Counted from the first letter of the stretch, positions 53,608 to 62,691 are shown. The stretch is DNA of 64,000 nt from SAR324 cluster bacterium (GCA_028281495.1 JANQJU010000026.1:59109-123108), one strand, 5' to 3'. Notes: generated from the letters alone by a model not told the origin. Translations and numbers: made by a program.

Positions 53608-54564
53608 TTAGGGAGTGGTGCCATTAAATAGATTCAAAACTTGAGCTCCGGTCAAAGCATCATGGTACAAACGCAAATCATCCATGAAAGCTTGGTGAGT
53701 TGTTGCTGGCAAGAGTCCCCCATTGGCCCTGGAGCCTACAAAAACTCCACCGGACGTAGCAGATGGCGCAGAAACATTGCTATCTGGAGTCTGCAACACC
53801 CCGTCAATATACCAGGTTCGTGTTCCATTCTCCTCGATCAATACGAAATGGTGCCAATCCGTATTTCCAGCAAAAGGGCTATCTTCTTCTAGATTGCCAG
53901 ATATGCCATTATTCATGACCTGCCACATGGGTCTTCCATTGTCATCGGGAAGTATCGTGTGATTCCCATTTACACTCAAAAACAAGAACGCCATCTGTTG
54001 TGGAATGGTGACAGTATCTAGTTTTTTTGCCCAAAATGATATCGAATAGTCTTTATTGGATAAATTCCATTCATTGTTGGCATTCACTAGCGTGAGAAAG
54101 TCATCTTCGAGGGAGACACCATTGCTCCCCACTTGGCCTGCAACAAACACCGTATTGGTATTCGAATCCCCATCCCCATCATTTTTATGGCTGGTCGCGT
54201 CCATATTATTGATCACATTCGTCAAGTTCCCATCAAATGGATAGTGAACGACCGGGGTGGGCATGGTTGGGTTTTGAGGAGGCGAGCCACCATGTTGTTC
54301 TGCTACAAAATTCAGAAGCTGGTTAAACTTAGCAGCCAAATCATTGTATTTAGTAACTATTTCATTAAAATTCCCATTCATTTCTGAAGCCAACGCAGGC
54401 GCCCCTGCCGTAAAAGTCGTGATAGACGTAGTCGTACTGATCTGAACTGAATTCGCAGGCAGCGTTGCGGTCTGGGCAAAGCCCACTGAAGTGAACAAAC
54501 CTATAGAAACGACGGAGACTCCTAAAGTGAGTGCTAATTTCAAAGAGCGATAGATGTGTTTCAT
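53608..54564 (-). CDS. Secreted LamG/concanavalin-like protein, copy 1
   Basis: A 318-residue exported protein. The signal peptide spans about residues 1-30 (LGVSVVSIGLFTSVGFAQ). Residues about 48-90 (GAPALASEMNGNFNEIV, followed by a heptad stretch) resemble the short coiled coils of tail-fibre-like proteins. The LamG-type beta-sandwich then covers about 105-315, with VVHYPFDGNLTNV at the start, WHHFVLIEENGTRTWYIDGV in the middle and FMDDLRLYHDALTGAQVLNL at the end. LamG domains bind glycans or proteins at cell surfaces. A second LamG gene lies upstream with a 71-bp gap. Confidence 0.82.
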   Translation of the reverse strand: MKHIYRSLKLALTLGVSVVSIGLFTSVGFAQTATLPANSVQISTTTSITTFTAGAPALASEMNGNFNEIVTKYNDLAAKFNQLLNFVAEQHGGSPPQNPTMPTPVVHYPFDGNLTNVINNMDATSHKNDGDGDSNTNTVFVAGQVGSNGVSLEDDFLTLVNANNEWNLSNKDYSISFWAKKLDTVTIPQQMAFLFLSVNGNHTILPDDNGRPMWQVMNNGISGNLEEDSPFAGNTDWHHFVLIEENGTRTWYIDGVLQTPDSNVSAPSATSGGVFVGSRANGGLLPATTHQAFMDDLRLYHDALTGAQVLNLFNGTTP

Positions 54565-54635
54565 ATTTCTCCTTTGTCTATAATTTTAATTATGTGATAG
54601 TAAATACCAACAATAATAAATTGTTAAGCTGAGAT

Positions 54636-55559
54636 TTACTGCCAGTCTTGTCCCCAAACACCATGCCCCCAATAGAGGTCGCCGGGCTTGCACGTTGTGC
54701 GCAAGTCCACATGATTGAGACACTGGATATCAACGCTGAGCAACGCTCCTTTGAAAATGCGCACTTCATCGATATGCCCATAAAAAGCGTTGTCGTTGGA
54801 GGAAGTATCATTGAAAGGAGTGTTGTTATCTCGCGAGCCAATATTGAAACTCACTTCAGTCGTGGTGGGGCCTGAAAGCCCTCCTGAAAAGTCCGGAGTC
54901 GTATCTTCATTCATGTTGATATACAGATGCGTTCCAGCCACGCTTCCACTGCCATCATAGGTCATCACGATATGATAAAATTCGCCGGTGAGATCCGCAG
55001 GAATTTGATTTGTTGAAGTTTTCACCTTCACGCGTGGCCCCCCCGAATGTTTCCGAAAGTTGAAGTAGAGATCGTCATTTTCATCTTCAAAAAACAAAGC
55101 CCAACCGGGATCTGGCGTCACGAGTGTTTCCATCCTTCCCAAGACAATCGATTTGGTGGCGACTTCTCCACGCCTTACCCAAGCAGAAACGGAGAAAGGT
55201 TGGTTGTAGGCAAAATTCAACGGGGAATCATCGGAGGTGATATTGGGATCGTCTGTATCTCCGACATCGACAAAGAGATCCCAATTGAGTTCGAGAGCCT
55301 GTGTGTTCGGAGAGACCCCAGGGATATAGAAAGGTGTTCCAAGGGAGCCTTGTTTGTCCTTCAAGGTTCCGTGCAACTGTGAGGCGGAATCGTCATTCAG
55401 ATTGCCTTCAAACGCCCAATGCCCCACTTCTTGAATTTGATGCTCAATCGCTCGCTGTTGAGCCGAGGTAGTCCCCACACCCAACCCGACAAATAAGGTA
55501 CAGAGTAGCGTGAACCCTCTTGCTTTCTGTCGACACCACAATAAAGCTTTATTCATCAT
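54636..55559 (-). CDS. Secreted LamG/concanavalin-like protein, copy 2
   Basis: A 307-residue exported protein with signal peptide (GFTLLCTLFVGLGVGTTSAQ). The LamG-like fold begins GHWAFEGNLNDDSASQLHG and includes FSVSAWVRRG, YHIVMTYDGSGSVAGTHLYI and GHIDEVRIFKGALLSVDIQ. Two cysteines near the C-terminus (LNHVDLRTTC region) could form a disulfide. It is only distantly similar to the neighbouring LamG protein. It probably heads a two-gene operon and lies beside a long A+T-rich gap that would hold its promoter. Confidence 0.82.
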   Translation of the reverse strand: MMNKALLWCRQKARGFTLLCTLFVGLGVGTTSAQQRAIEHQIQEVGHWAFEGNLNDDSASQLHGTLKDKQGSLGTPFYIPGVSPNTQALELNWDLFVDVGDTDDPNITSDDSPLNFAYNQPFSVSAWVRRGEVATKSIVLGRMETLVTPDPGWALFFEDENDDLYFNFRKHSGGPRVKVKTSTNQIPADLTGEFYHIVMTYDGSGSVAGTHLYINMNEDTTPDFSGGLSGPTTTEVSFNIGSRDNNTPFNDTSSNDNAFYGHIDEVRIFKGALLSVDIQCLNHVDLRTTCKPGDLYWGHGVWGQDWQ

Positions 55560-56329
55560 GTATCCCCTTTATTTTTGAGTTAGTGAAAGGCCGTTATTTC
55601 TGCATAAAACAATCCAGATAAACGGCATTCTTCACAAGAATCCACATTCTAGGGAATGCAATTCCTAGTTAAAGGAAACCTGCAAAATTTTAGAAATAAA
55701 TCACTCTTGTTCCCCAAAAAGAAATGCTCTTCCAAGCAAGATGGAGATCAAAACACACCTCCCATGAGTAGAGGTAGTGCTTTTTATTTTTTGGTTCAAT
55801 TTGCTCAAGTTTTATTACAAAAAAAATAGCAAAAAGAGCATATTTTCATTCCTAAATTATCAACTAAACCTCAAAATTACTGCTTTATCAAAAGGACAAC
55901 GGGTCACATGATTTTTTTTCTGAAATTTTAATATCAAATAAAAATTATTATTTTTTGAAAAAAATCATAAAGTTATCGAAAAGACGAAAGTTAAATTTTA
56001 TTTTTCATACAATTTTTCTCTCCGAATAGATTTAAAAAAGAAAAATAGATTGTTGTTCTAGTAAACTTTCCTAAATCAGCCACAATTTATTAAAAATGAC
56101 CATCTATAACGATAACAAGATGGATGTTAATCCCCAGATTTCAATACACCCGTATCTCAGTTCTTGAATAGCAAACATAGAGAAGCTATCTCCTAAGCCT
56201 ATATGCAAAAACTTCATATTTTAATTTAAACCATTTGTTAGCCTATTGATAAAATATTAGTTAACTCACGAATAAGTTATAGAAAAGAGTTCACGATATC
56301 TAAATTGGTATTCAAAATTGGAGTTTACT
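55560..56329. other. Long A+T-rich gap without a recognised gene
   Basis: About 770 bases, strongly A+T-rich from 55780 to 56300, with many homopolymer A and T runs and stops in all frames. The right end leads into a short frame with a good ribosome-binding site. The stretch should include the promoter of the LamG genes, but no clear -35/-10 pair stood out. Confidence 0.6.
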
Positions 56330-56398
56330 ATGTCTAACAATAAAAAACAGGGCGATCAAAATCACAACTACCAGGAAGCCCTTGAGGAGTCCCCGTAG
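56330..56398 (+). CDS. Possible 22-residue peptide gene
   Basis: ATG 56330 has GGAG six bases upstream and opens a 22-codon hydrophilic frame (starts MSNNKKQGDQ) ending with TAG at 56396-56398. The stop lies in the loop and 3' arm of a perfect 7-bp hairpin. It is antisense to nothing annotated and ends 14 bp before the LolA-like gene stop. It could be a short peptide or chance. Confidence 0.3.
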   Translation: MSNNKKQGDQNHNYQEALEESP

Positions 56399-56404
56399 GG
56401 ACTC
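56387..56404. terminator. Perfect hairpin between convergent transcripts
   Basis: Arms gagtccc (56387-56393) and gggactc (56398-56404) enclose a four-base loop, 9 bp beyond the LolA-like gene stop. It is placed to act as a terminator for the export operon, but no long T-run follows on either strand, so intrinsic termination is uncertain. Confidence 0.4.
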
Positions 56405-56412
56405 ACTCCGAT

Positions 56413-57213
56413 TCACACTCCTTGCAATAAGGTGCGTTCGGTGAAATAGCGTTCTTCGACGGGTTGGTTGTACTCGATATCTTTGAGGATCAAGACCGAG
56501 GCATGTTTCATTTTGCGGCCTTGGTAGGTGGTCATTTCTAAACGTTGAATGGTCCACACGCCATCGATCTTTTTGATTTCTTTGGCTTTGAACACCTTCG
56601 ATTCTTTTGGACGCGTGGTGTAAAGCTGACTCTGCACCGTGATCCAAATATCTTTGGCCACAAACGAACGAATCTTACGATAACCATACTCGGCTTGAAT
56701 GGCCTTGGTTTTGGGGGTGGAGATGATCTCATAAACCTCGTACTCGCCGATCTTTTTTTCTCCTACCAGTTTGTAATTGAAGTCATCCAAATCGTTCCCC
56801 GTGATATCCCCATACGTGAAATCCGACCCCAAAAAAGAACCGTCTTTGTCGTCGGATGAGATCCGTTTCACTTTTCCCAGTGCGGGGAGATACAGCCATT
56901 GATCGTCATCCTTAGTGTTATCTTTCCAGTTGAAAGTGAGGAACCCTGTGTTTTTCATGTCTGGCGGAGACACAAATTGGAAGACTTGCTTTTCCACTTC
57001 TCCGGTGCGTTTAGCCAAGCCGACGAATTCACGCACGCGCTGTTTTTGCTGTTTGTCGATGAGGATCATCACCATGCGATTCTTAGCAAAATCGCCTTCA
57101 TAGCGGTCATCTACTTTTTTCATAATTTCATAAGCATCCTCAGCATGAACAACGGTGCTGACGATCAGTAATGAAACGAAAGCAAGGCATACAGAAATGA
57201 GTTTGCGTGACAT
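56413..57213 (-). CDS. LolA-like outer membrane lipoprotein-sorting protein
   Basis: A 266-residue periplasmic protein with signal peptide (about 1-25, LISVCLAFVSLLIVSTVVHA). DAYEIMKKVDDRYEGDF, the strand pattern RMVMILIDKQQKQRVREFVG, DDDQWLYLPALGKVKRISSDD and SFLGSDFTYGDI are typical of the LolA-like proteins encoded beside RND exporters. It probably carries a lipid or lipoprotein across the periplasm for the exporter. The start at 57213 is supported by AGGAGG four bases upstream. It is the last gene of the operon RND exporter, DUF1302-like barrel, LolA-like protein; a 32-bp repeat fills the gap before it. Confidence 0.87.
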   Translation of the reverse strand: MSRKLISVCLAFVSLLIVSTVVHAEDAYEIMKKVDDRYEGDFAKNRMVMILIDKQQKQRVREFVGLAKRTGEVEKQVFQFVSPPDMKNTGFLTFNWKDNTKDDDQWLYLPALGKVKRISSDDKDGSFLGSDFTYGDITGNDLDDFNYKLVGEKKIGEYEVYEIISTPKTKAIQAEYGYRKIRSFVAKDIWITVQSQLYTTRPKESKVFKAKEIKKIDGVWTIQRLEMTTYQGRKMKHASVLILKDIEYNQPVEERYFTERTLLQGV

Positions 57214-57239
57214 AAAACCTCCTATCCTGGTTTGGTAAG

Positions 57240-57316
57240 TTGAATGAAAGGGTTTGAAATACTGGATAATCTTGAATGAAAGGGTTTGAAATACTGGATA
57301 ATTTTGAATGAAAGGG
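57240..57316. repeat. Tandem array, 32 bp x 2.4
   Basis: A 32-bp unit containing ttgaatgaaagggtttgaaa starts at 57240 and 57272, and a partial third copy runs to 57316. It occupies most of the gap between the DUF1302-like gene stop and the LolA-like gene start, so it is in the operon transcript. Confidence 0.9.
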
Positions 57317-57317
57317 G

Positions 57318-58934
57318 TTAGGGCACGGTAAAATCCCATTGGACTCCGGCTGTCAGCCGATCTTGTTCTCGGATTCCAAAGAAGGGACTCGTGGTGCTAT
57401 AAAAATCGTAAACCGCGACGGAAGTGAAAACATGAAAGGTGTCGGTGAAATCGTAATCTCCGGTGATGCGATGGAATGTGCCATCATCGTCCGAGTAAGT
57501 GACGCCAAAGTATTCCAGTGTCAGTTGTTCATTGAAGAGCGTGTAAGCAGCGCGTACGGCAGCATTTTGGTTGTTTTCTCGGTCGGTCAATTCGGCTTCA
57601 TGATCCACAATGTGGGTGGCCCCGAATTCCAAGGTGAGCGTGAGGTCATTGATACCAGAGTAGTCGAACCCCACATTCATCCCCATTTCGTCTTTTTCTT
57701 CCGTGACCTCTGTAATTCCCTGATTCAATCGCTGTTGAAGCACATCTCCTCGGACGCCCAAACGTCGTCCGACGTTGTACACGCCTTCCAGTTTGTAAAC
57801 GAAATTCCCCGATGCGTAGTTGGCATTGACACCCCACACTTCCACCCGTTCATGACGCAATTTGGGTTGGCCTCCTTCAAACTCAAGGTGAAATCGATCA
57901 TCAAACACCTGTGCTGCGAGGAGCGACACATCCCCGCTGCCCACGGTGAACTTGTAGCGCAGACCATATTCCCAGTTTTCAGGACCATTGTTGGGAAGGT
58001 CGGCATCATCCAAATCCACCGAAGGGGGTAAGACTCGGAAATCCGAGGTGGCGGGGGGGAGCAATTCGGGCCGGAATTCCGGGATCACGATCACACTCAG
58101 GGTGGAATTCAACGTGGGATAGAAATCGGCCTTGAGCATCGTGACTGCCAGACGTTGGTCTTCGACATCGGTGAGGAATGGTTCGCGCAAATCACGAGGG
58201 TTGAGCACATCGGTCGCCGTTTCGACATCGGCTTCGCCCCATACGACGATTTGCCGTCCGAACCGGAGATCCATCCAAGACGTGAGCGGCCCTCCGACCC
58301 AAAATTCCCTCAGTTCGGCATCCGACTCGTAGGTTTCTAAGGTGTTGTCATCAAAATCATTACGACCTCGTTGACTGTAGGCGGAGTCATAAAAACCCCA
58401 GCCTTCGACCACCCATTTCCACGAATCGGAGAGTTGTACTTGTCCGTTCACTTGCAGCGTGTGACGCCATTTCACCAAGGTCGGTCCTTGTCCAAAATTG
58501 CGCTGGGGTTCTGAAGTCTCGCGTTGCTTTTCGAAACGATAACCCAACTCCGAACTGAGAGAACCATCCACATCCCACCACCGATCTGTGGATTCGGTGC
58601 CCACGCTGTCGATGTGAACGGCACTCAGATCAATGGCATCAAAATCCTCTGCTGAGGATGAATCGGACGAAGCTTCCGATTCAAACAGATCGATGTCTTC
58701 TTCTGAAGCACCGTCGTCAAGTAGGTCGACTTCATCTTCGGAGCTGCCGTCATCCAGCAGGTCGACTTCATCTTCGGAGCTGCCGTCATCCAACAGATCG
58801 ATATCACCATCCAACAGATTGATATCTCCCCCCAGAGCACCTTCTGAGGTTTCAACGGGAGAAGATGCCCAAAGTGGGGGGGAGAGGAGCAAGCAGCATA
58901 AACATATGAGAAGAATTCGGGATTTCATGACCAT
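57318..58934 (-). CDS. DUF1302-like outer-membrane beta-barrel protein
   Basis: A 538-residue exported protein. A signal peptide (about 1-24) is followed by an acidic low-complexity stretch (about 30-105) with the 12-residue unit DLLDDGSSEDEV repeated in tandem and mirrored by 36-bp DNA repeats at about 58712-58800. The rest is a barrel-like domain. FGRQIVVWGEADVETATDVL and NPRDLREPF, then DVEDQRLAVTMLKADFYP, are typical of DUF1302 proteins, which are regularly encoded with RND exporters and LolA-like or DUF1329 proteins. It is likely the outer-membrane partner of the system. The exporter stop is 24 bp upstream. ATG 58934 or ATG 58928 could be the start. Confidence 0.82.
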   Translation of the reverse strand: MVMKSRILLICLCCLLLSPPLWASSPVETSEGALGGDINLLDGDIDLLDDGSSEDEVDLLDDGSSEDEVDLLDDGASEEDIDLFESEASSDSSSAEDFDAIDLSAVHIDSVGTESTDRWWDVDGSLSSELGYRFEKQRETSEPQRNFGQGPTLVKWRHTLQVNGQVQLSDSWKWVVEGWGFYDSAYSQRGRNDFDDNTLETYESDAELREFWVGGPLTSWMDLRFGRQIVVWGEADVETATDVLNPRDLREPFLTDVEDQRLAVTMLKADFYPTLNSTLSVIVIPEFRPELLPPATSDFRVLPPSVDLDDADLPNNGPENWEYGLRYKFTVGSGDVSLLAAQVFDDRFHLEFEGGQPKLRHERVEVWGVNANYASGNFVYKLEGVYNVGRRLGVRGDVLQQRLNQGITEVTEEKDEMGMNVGFDYSGINDLTLTLEFGATHIVDHEAELTDRENNQNAAVRAAYTLFNEQLTLEYFGVTYSDDDGTFHRITGDYDFTDTFHVFTSVAVYDFYSTTSPFFGIREQDRLTAGVQWDFTVP

Positions 58935-58958
58935 CCATCCAAAAAGGTTGCTTCCAAC

Positions 58959-61568
58959 TTAGGCCTGGGAAGGGGCCAATGTGGTGAAATTCGGTTCGGA
59001 ATGAGCGAATAAGAATTTCGGTTGTAACAAGCGCATTAGCGCTGGGATGAGCATCAAAGTGGCCACCGCGCTGATGAGCAGGGTCATGGAAATCATCCAT
59101 CCCATCATACGGACGGGGATGAAGTCTGCCGCGAGTAATGCAAGAAACCCTAAGGCTACCGCGATGGCGTTGGAAACAATGGCTTTCCCACTATGGTGCA
59201 TGGTCTGGAGGATCGCTTGTTCGTAGCGAACGCCTCCTCGTAGCTCGTGCATCAGGCGGCTGAGGTAATGGATCGAAAAATCCACCCCAATGCCAATCAC
59301 GATGCCACTGACAATTGCCGTTCCGATTTCCAAGCGGATGCCGAAATACCCCATGATTCCAAAGTTGATCAACACCGTGAACACAAGCGGCAACACCCCA
59401 AAGATGCCGCGTTGGATCGATCGCAACACCACACACAGGATGAGGAAGATCACCCCAAACGACCAAGCCAGACTCCGTAATTGGCCGAGGACGACTTCTT
59501 CAGTGATGGAAATCGAAACGGCGACCGGTCCGCCCATTTCAAAATGAAGTGTATTTGGCATGTTTTGAGCCAGATACGTCCGAAGTCGTTTGACAAACTG
59601 GGCTTGCTCCCACCCCGAGTTGGTTTTGAGCACCACACTCATGTTGGCATGGGTGTAATCGGAATTGATCACATCCGTCAGGATGTCACCGCCGCCATTT
59701 TCGTAAAGCAGCAACAATTGAGCGGCTAAGTGGGCACCATCCACCGTAGTTTTACCCGAGTTCGTGATCTCTCTCGTTTGAGGTACCCGATCATAGTCCG
59801 GATCGGAATCGTTCATCACATAGTGGATGCGTTGAAGTAGGCTGGCAATGGAGGTGACTCGCCCCACCTCGGGTTGCTGATTCAGGTGGGCTTCCAATTG
59901 CTCCAAAGCTTGCAAATGGTGCGGCTGTTTTAGCGGTTCGGCTCCGTCTTCACTACGGATCAACAGGTTGAGCGTGTCGGTTCCTGAAAACTCGTTGCTT
60001 TTATGGGAAGAGATCACGAGCGGGGTATCCTCATCAAAAAACGACACCACGTTGGAATCCACCTCGACTAAGGTCAGCCCATAAGCCCCAATTGCGGCAA
60101 GAACCGCCATCACAGCGACGATGGCGACATACTGCTTCATCACAAATTGGGTCACTCCGCCCAAAAATTGATCGAGTTTGATGTCAATGAATGACTCTCC
60201 TTGGGAAGTGATGTTCTTGGGAGTCGGCAACAGGCGCAATAACGCTGGAATGAAAATCAAGGAATATATCATCGCAATCAGCGTTCCGACGGCAACAAAT
60301 ACTCCAAAATCCCGAATCTGCACCACTTCGGTCAGGGAAAGCGTGTAAAAACCGATTGCCGTTGTGACCGAGGTGAATACGATTGGAACCGCCAAACGGT
60401 CCATCATTTTCGACAGTGCTTCGGATTTGGAAAGTCCCGAGATCAAGTTCGAACGGTATTCCGAAAAGATATGGATGCCATCGGCCACTCCAATGGAAAT
60501 CAGAAACACGGGTAGAGCCGATGTCACCGAACCGATTCCCACTTCAAAAAATCCCATCAGAGACATCGTGCCACCGACGGCAAACCCGACGACCAACATA
60601 GGAACCAAGATGCCTGTGATCATACGGAAGGTGAGGCCCAAGATGATCATCACGATCACCGAAACAATCGGCATGAGCACTCCGGTGTCATGCTGCACCG
60701 TGATCCGCAATGTCGATAGTGCCACCGGAGAACCCGCCACAAAATGGCGTTCACTTCCGGGAAACTCTTGTTCCACAAGCTGAATGATGCGTTGATAGAG
60801 TTGGTGGGCACTATCGGTGTCTTCATCCTTCAATGACAATTCCACCAAGATCCCCGTTTGCGTGAGGTCATCATTCCACAAGCCATTGCGGAACAAGCGA
60901 TTTCCGGTGACCTCGTTGCGCATTCGGTTTAACGCTTCCGCCGTGGTGGGAACGTCTTCATAAATCGGATCGACCAACAACTCATCCCCCTCTGACAAAA
61001 TATTGTCAGTATTGGCCAAGGAGGTGACCTCGATGATCGGGGTGGTACGATTGATGACCCGATCCAAACGGGTTTCCCAATCTACGGTCAAGTTGCCTTG
61101 GGTGGTGAGGATTTCCTTCACTTCTTCCACCACTTCCCAAGAAAACTCGTCCAAGCCTTCCGCGGCCAGTTGTTGCAAGCGTTCTGCGGCTTCTCCGCCC
61201 ACTTCACTAGCAATCGCCTGCAATTCCTGGACGTCCGACTCATCGGCGAGTGTGATCTCTTCAAACGCTTGGGTGAGATTCTGAACCCGTTGCAACGTTT
61301 GAGAATTGAAGATTGTTTTTTCGTCATTTGGATTGCTTCCGCTGGCTTCCATTTCCAACAACACCAACAAACTTTGCTTGGCTCCGGTGAATGCCTCACG
61401 GACATATTCCAAATTCACCCGGCTCGGATGGTCCGGTCCTAATAAATGGGGGGATGGATTTTGTTTCACCTTGGGTAAAAAACTAAACAGCCCCAAGGTC
61501 AACATCAGAGTGATGGCTAAGGTCGTCTTGGGATAGTCAATGACCCACTTCTTCAATAAAACCAACAT
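58959..61568 (-). CDS. RND superfamily exporter (MMPL/HAE3-like)
   Basis: An 869-residue membrane protein with two repeats of one helix, a large periplasmic loop and five helices. The first MMPL block includes TLRITVQHDTGVLMPIVSVIVMI (read in parts) and FLISIGVADGIHIFSEYRS; the second includes GTAIVSGIVIGIGVDFSIHYLSRL. The GVADGIHIF and GIGVDFSIHYL segments carry the Asp residues expected in the proton relay. Such exporters move lipids, sterols or hopanoids across the envelope. ATG 61568 is chosen because GAGGAG lies six bases upstream; the longer frame runs through a repeat array. First gene of a three-gene operon and divergent from tetR. Confidence 0.9.
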   Translation of the reverse strand: MLVLLKKWVIDYPKTTLAITLMLTLGLFSFLPKVKQNPSPHLLGPDHPSRVNLEYVREAFTGAKQSLLVLLEMEASGSNPNDEKTIFNSQTLQRVQNLTQAFEEITLADESDVQELQAIASEVGGEAAERLQQLAAEGLDEFSWEVVEEVKEILTTQGNLTVDWETRLDRVINRTTPIIEVTSLANTDNILSEGDELLVDPIYEDVPTTAEALNRMRNEVTGNRLFRNGLWNDDLTQTGILVELSLKDEDTDSAHQLYQRIIQLVEQEFPGSERHFVAGSPVALSTLRITVQHDTGVLMPIVSVIVMIILGLTFRMITGILVPMLVVGFAVGGTMSLMGFFEVGIGSVTSALPVFLISIGVADGIHIFSEYRSNLISGLSKSEALSKMMDRLAVPIVFTSVTTAIGFYTLSLTEVVQIRDFGVFVAVGTLIAMIYSLIFIPALLRLLPTPKNITSQGESFIDIKLDQFLGGVTQFVMKQYVAIVAVMAVLAAIGAYGLTLVEVDSNVVSFFDEDTPLVISSHKSNEFSGTDTLNLLIRSEDGAEPLKQPHHLQALEQLEAHLNQQPEVGRVTSIASLLQRIHYVMNDSDPDYDRVPQTREITNSGKTTVDGAHLAAQLLLLYENGGGDILTDVINSDYTHANMSVVLKTNSGWEQAQFVKRLRTYLAQNMPNTLHFEMGGPVAVSISITEEVVLGQLRSLAWSFGVIFLILCVVLRSIQRGIFGVLPLVFTVLINFGIMGYFGIRLEIGTAIVSGIVIGIGVDFSIHYLSRLMHELRGGVRYEQAILQTMHHSGKAIVSNAIAVALGFLALLAADFIPVRMMGWMISMTLLISAVATLMLIPALMRLLQPKFLFAHSEPNFTTLAPSQA

Positions 61569-61630
61569 CTTGTGCTCCTCTCGATTTGGTGAATCTATGG
61601 GGTTGCCAATGTTGCCACTGGTAACATTAA

Positions 61631-61710
61631 AATAGGCGCCTCCGCCTCCGGCATAAAAATTAGGTGATTCCGCCTCCGGCATAAAAATAGGCGACTCTGC
61701 CTCCGGCATA
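61631..61710. repeat. Tandem array, 27-28 bp x 3, upstream of the RND operon
   Basis: Three units containing cgcctccggcataaaaa start at 61631, 61658 and 61686. They are much more G+C-rich than the surrounding gap. They lie between the exporter start and the operator-like array, so probably in the operon leader or promoter. Confidence 0.88.
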
Positions 61711-61786
61711 CAAGGAACCGGTGATCTGTATTGACTACCGTGTCTATTAGACTGTTCGTCAGGAGTTCTGTTTTCCGAAGTAGCAA

Positions 61787-61857
61787 TGTTTCTACTGGAA
61801 ACAATGTTGCTAGTGAAAACAATGTTTACACCGTAATCAATGTTGATACTGTAAACA
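61787..61857. promoter_or_regulatory. Array of four operator-like palindromes at 18-bp spacing
   Basis: Seventeen-base sites of the form TGTT-N9-AACA start at 61787, 61805, 61823 and 61841 (for example TGTTTCTACTGGAAACA); the third ends ATCA and is least perfect. A fifth, TGTTGCCACTGGTAACA, is at 61610-61626, close to the exporter start. They lie between the divergent RND operon and tetR and are the natural candidates for TetR binding. An alternative reading takes overlapping palindromes centred on AACAATGTT. Confidence 0.6.
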
Positions 61858-61975
61858 TCGTTCTGGACTTTGTCAAGCACGGGTGATAATTTTTTTAACA
61901 TGAGGTGGGCGTATCGAATGTATTGTGGATGCGACCTATGTTGAAATGGAATGTTTATCGAGTTTAGAGGAAGCC

Positions 61976-62605
61976 ATGAGTGAAACGATCAAGAAGCCAT
62001 ACCATCATTCGAATCTATACCAAGCCTTGCTTGAGGCAGGGGTCCGGCTTTTAGAAGAGAAGGGGGTGAATGGTTTCAGCCTGCGGGAAGTTGCCAAACG
62101 AGCGGGGGTGAGCCATGCCGCGCCGTACCGTCATTTTAAAAACAAATCGGAATTGCTGAAAGCCTTAGCTTTATATGGTTTTCGGAAGTTGACCGAGGGC
62201 ATTCAAGCAGTCGTTGAAGCCGCTCCAGAGGATCCCGAAACACAGCTTGTCGAATCGGCTCAGGCTTATGTGGAATTGGTCATGGTCCATCCTGCCATTG
62301 CGGATTTGATGTTTGGCGACCGATCCGCGGACATGGAATTTTGTGATCCAGAACAAGCCATTGCAATGAACTCATTCAGCGGTTTGGCCAACATCATTGC
62401 TCGTGGCCAACAAGCCGGGGTGTTTATCGAAGGGGAAACCTTAGAGCTAGCGATTACGGCTTGGGCGCAGGTGCATGGATTTGCTTTGTTGTTTCGGTCT
62501 TCCCAAAAACGAGAACGGTTTGGTTTGGAAACCGAACCAGCGCTGAAGCTCCAACTTCGTAAAAGTTGCGAAATGTTGCTCACAGGAATCAAACGGACGG
62601 AGTAG
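61976..62605 (+). CDS. TetR family transcriptional regulator
   Basis: A 209-residue regulator. Residues about 8-60 are the TetR helix-turn-helix: LYQALLEAGVRLLEEKGVNG, FSLREVAKRAGVSHAAPYRH and then HFKNKSELLKALA. The ligand domain ends with TAWAQVHGFALLF, the WHG-type motif of the TetR_C_33 group. Such proteins repress nearby transporter genes until a ligand binds. It is divergent from the RND operon, with an operator-like array in between. GAGGA about six bases upstream supports ATG 61976 over an earlier in-frame start at 61925. Confidence 0.93.
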   Translation: MSETIKKPYHHSNLYQALLEAGVRLLEEKGVNGFSLREVAKRAGVSHAAPYRHFKNKSELLKALALYGFRKLTEGIQAVVEAAPEDPETQLVESAQAYVELVMVHPAIADLMFGDRSADMEFCDPEQAIAMNSFSGLANIIARGQQAGVFIEGETLELAITAWAQVHGFALLFRSSQKRERFGLETEPALKLQLRKSCEMLLTGIKRTE

Positions 62606-62691
62606 GAATCTGTGGATTCCTTTGCATCCTCAAAGTGTTGTGTTATGGTCAAATTTCACTGGTTTCACCGTTACGTCTTCCTGGGGATTTT

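Noticed and set aside
57339..58031. 230-codon plus-strand frame antisense to the DUF1302-like gene
   Set aside because: It lies wholly within a well-supported gene on the other strand and has no family features.
58959..61901. Longer 980-residue version of the RND exporter
   Set aside because: The extra N-terminal 111 codons run through the operator-like palindromes and a tandem array; a strong ribosome-binding site precedes the methionine at 61568.
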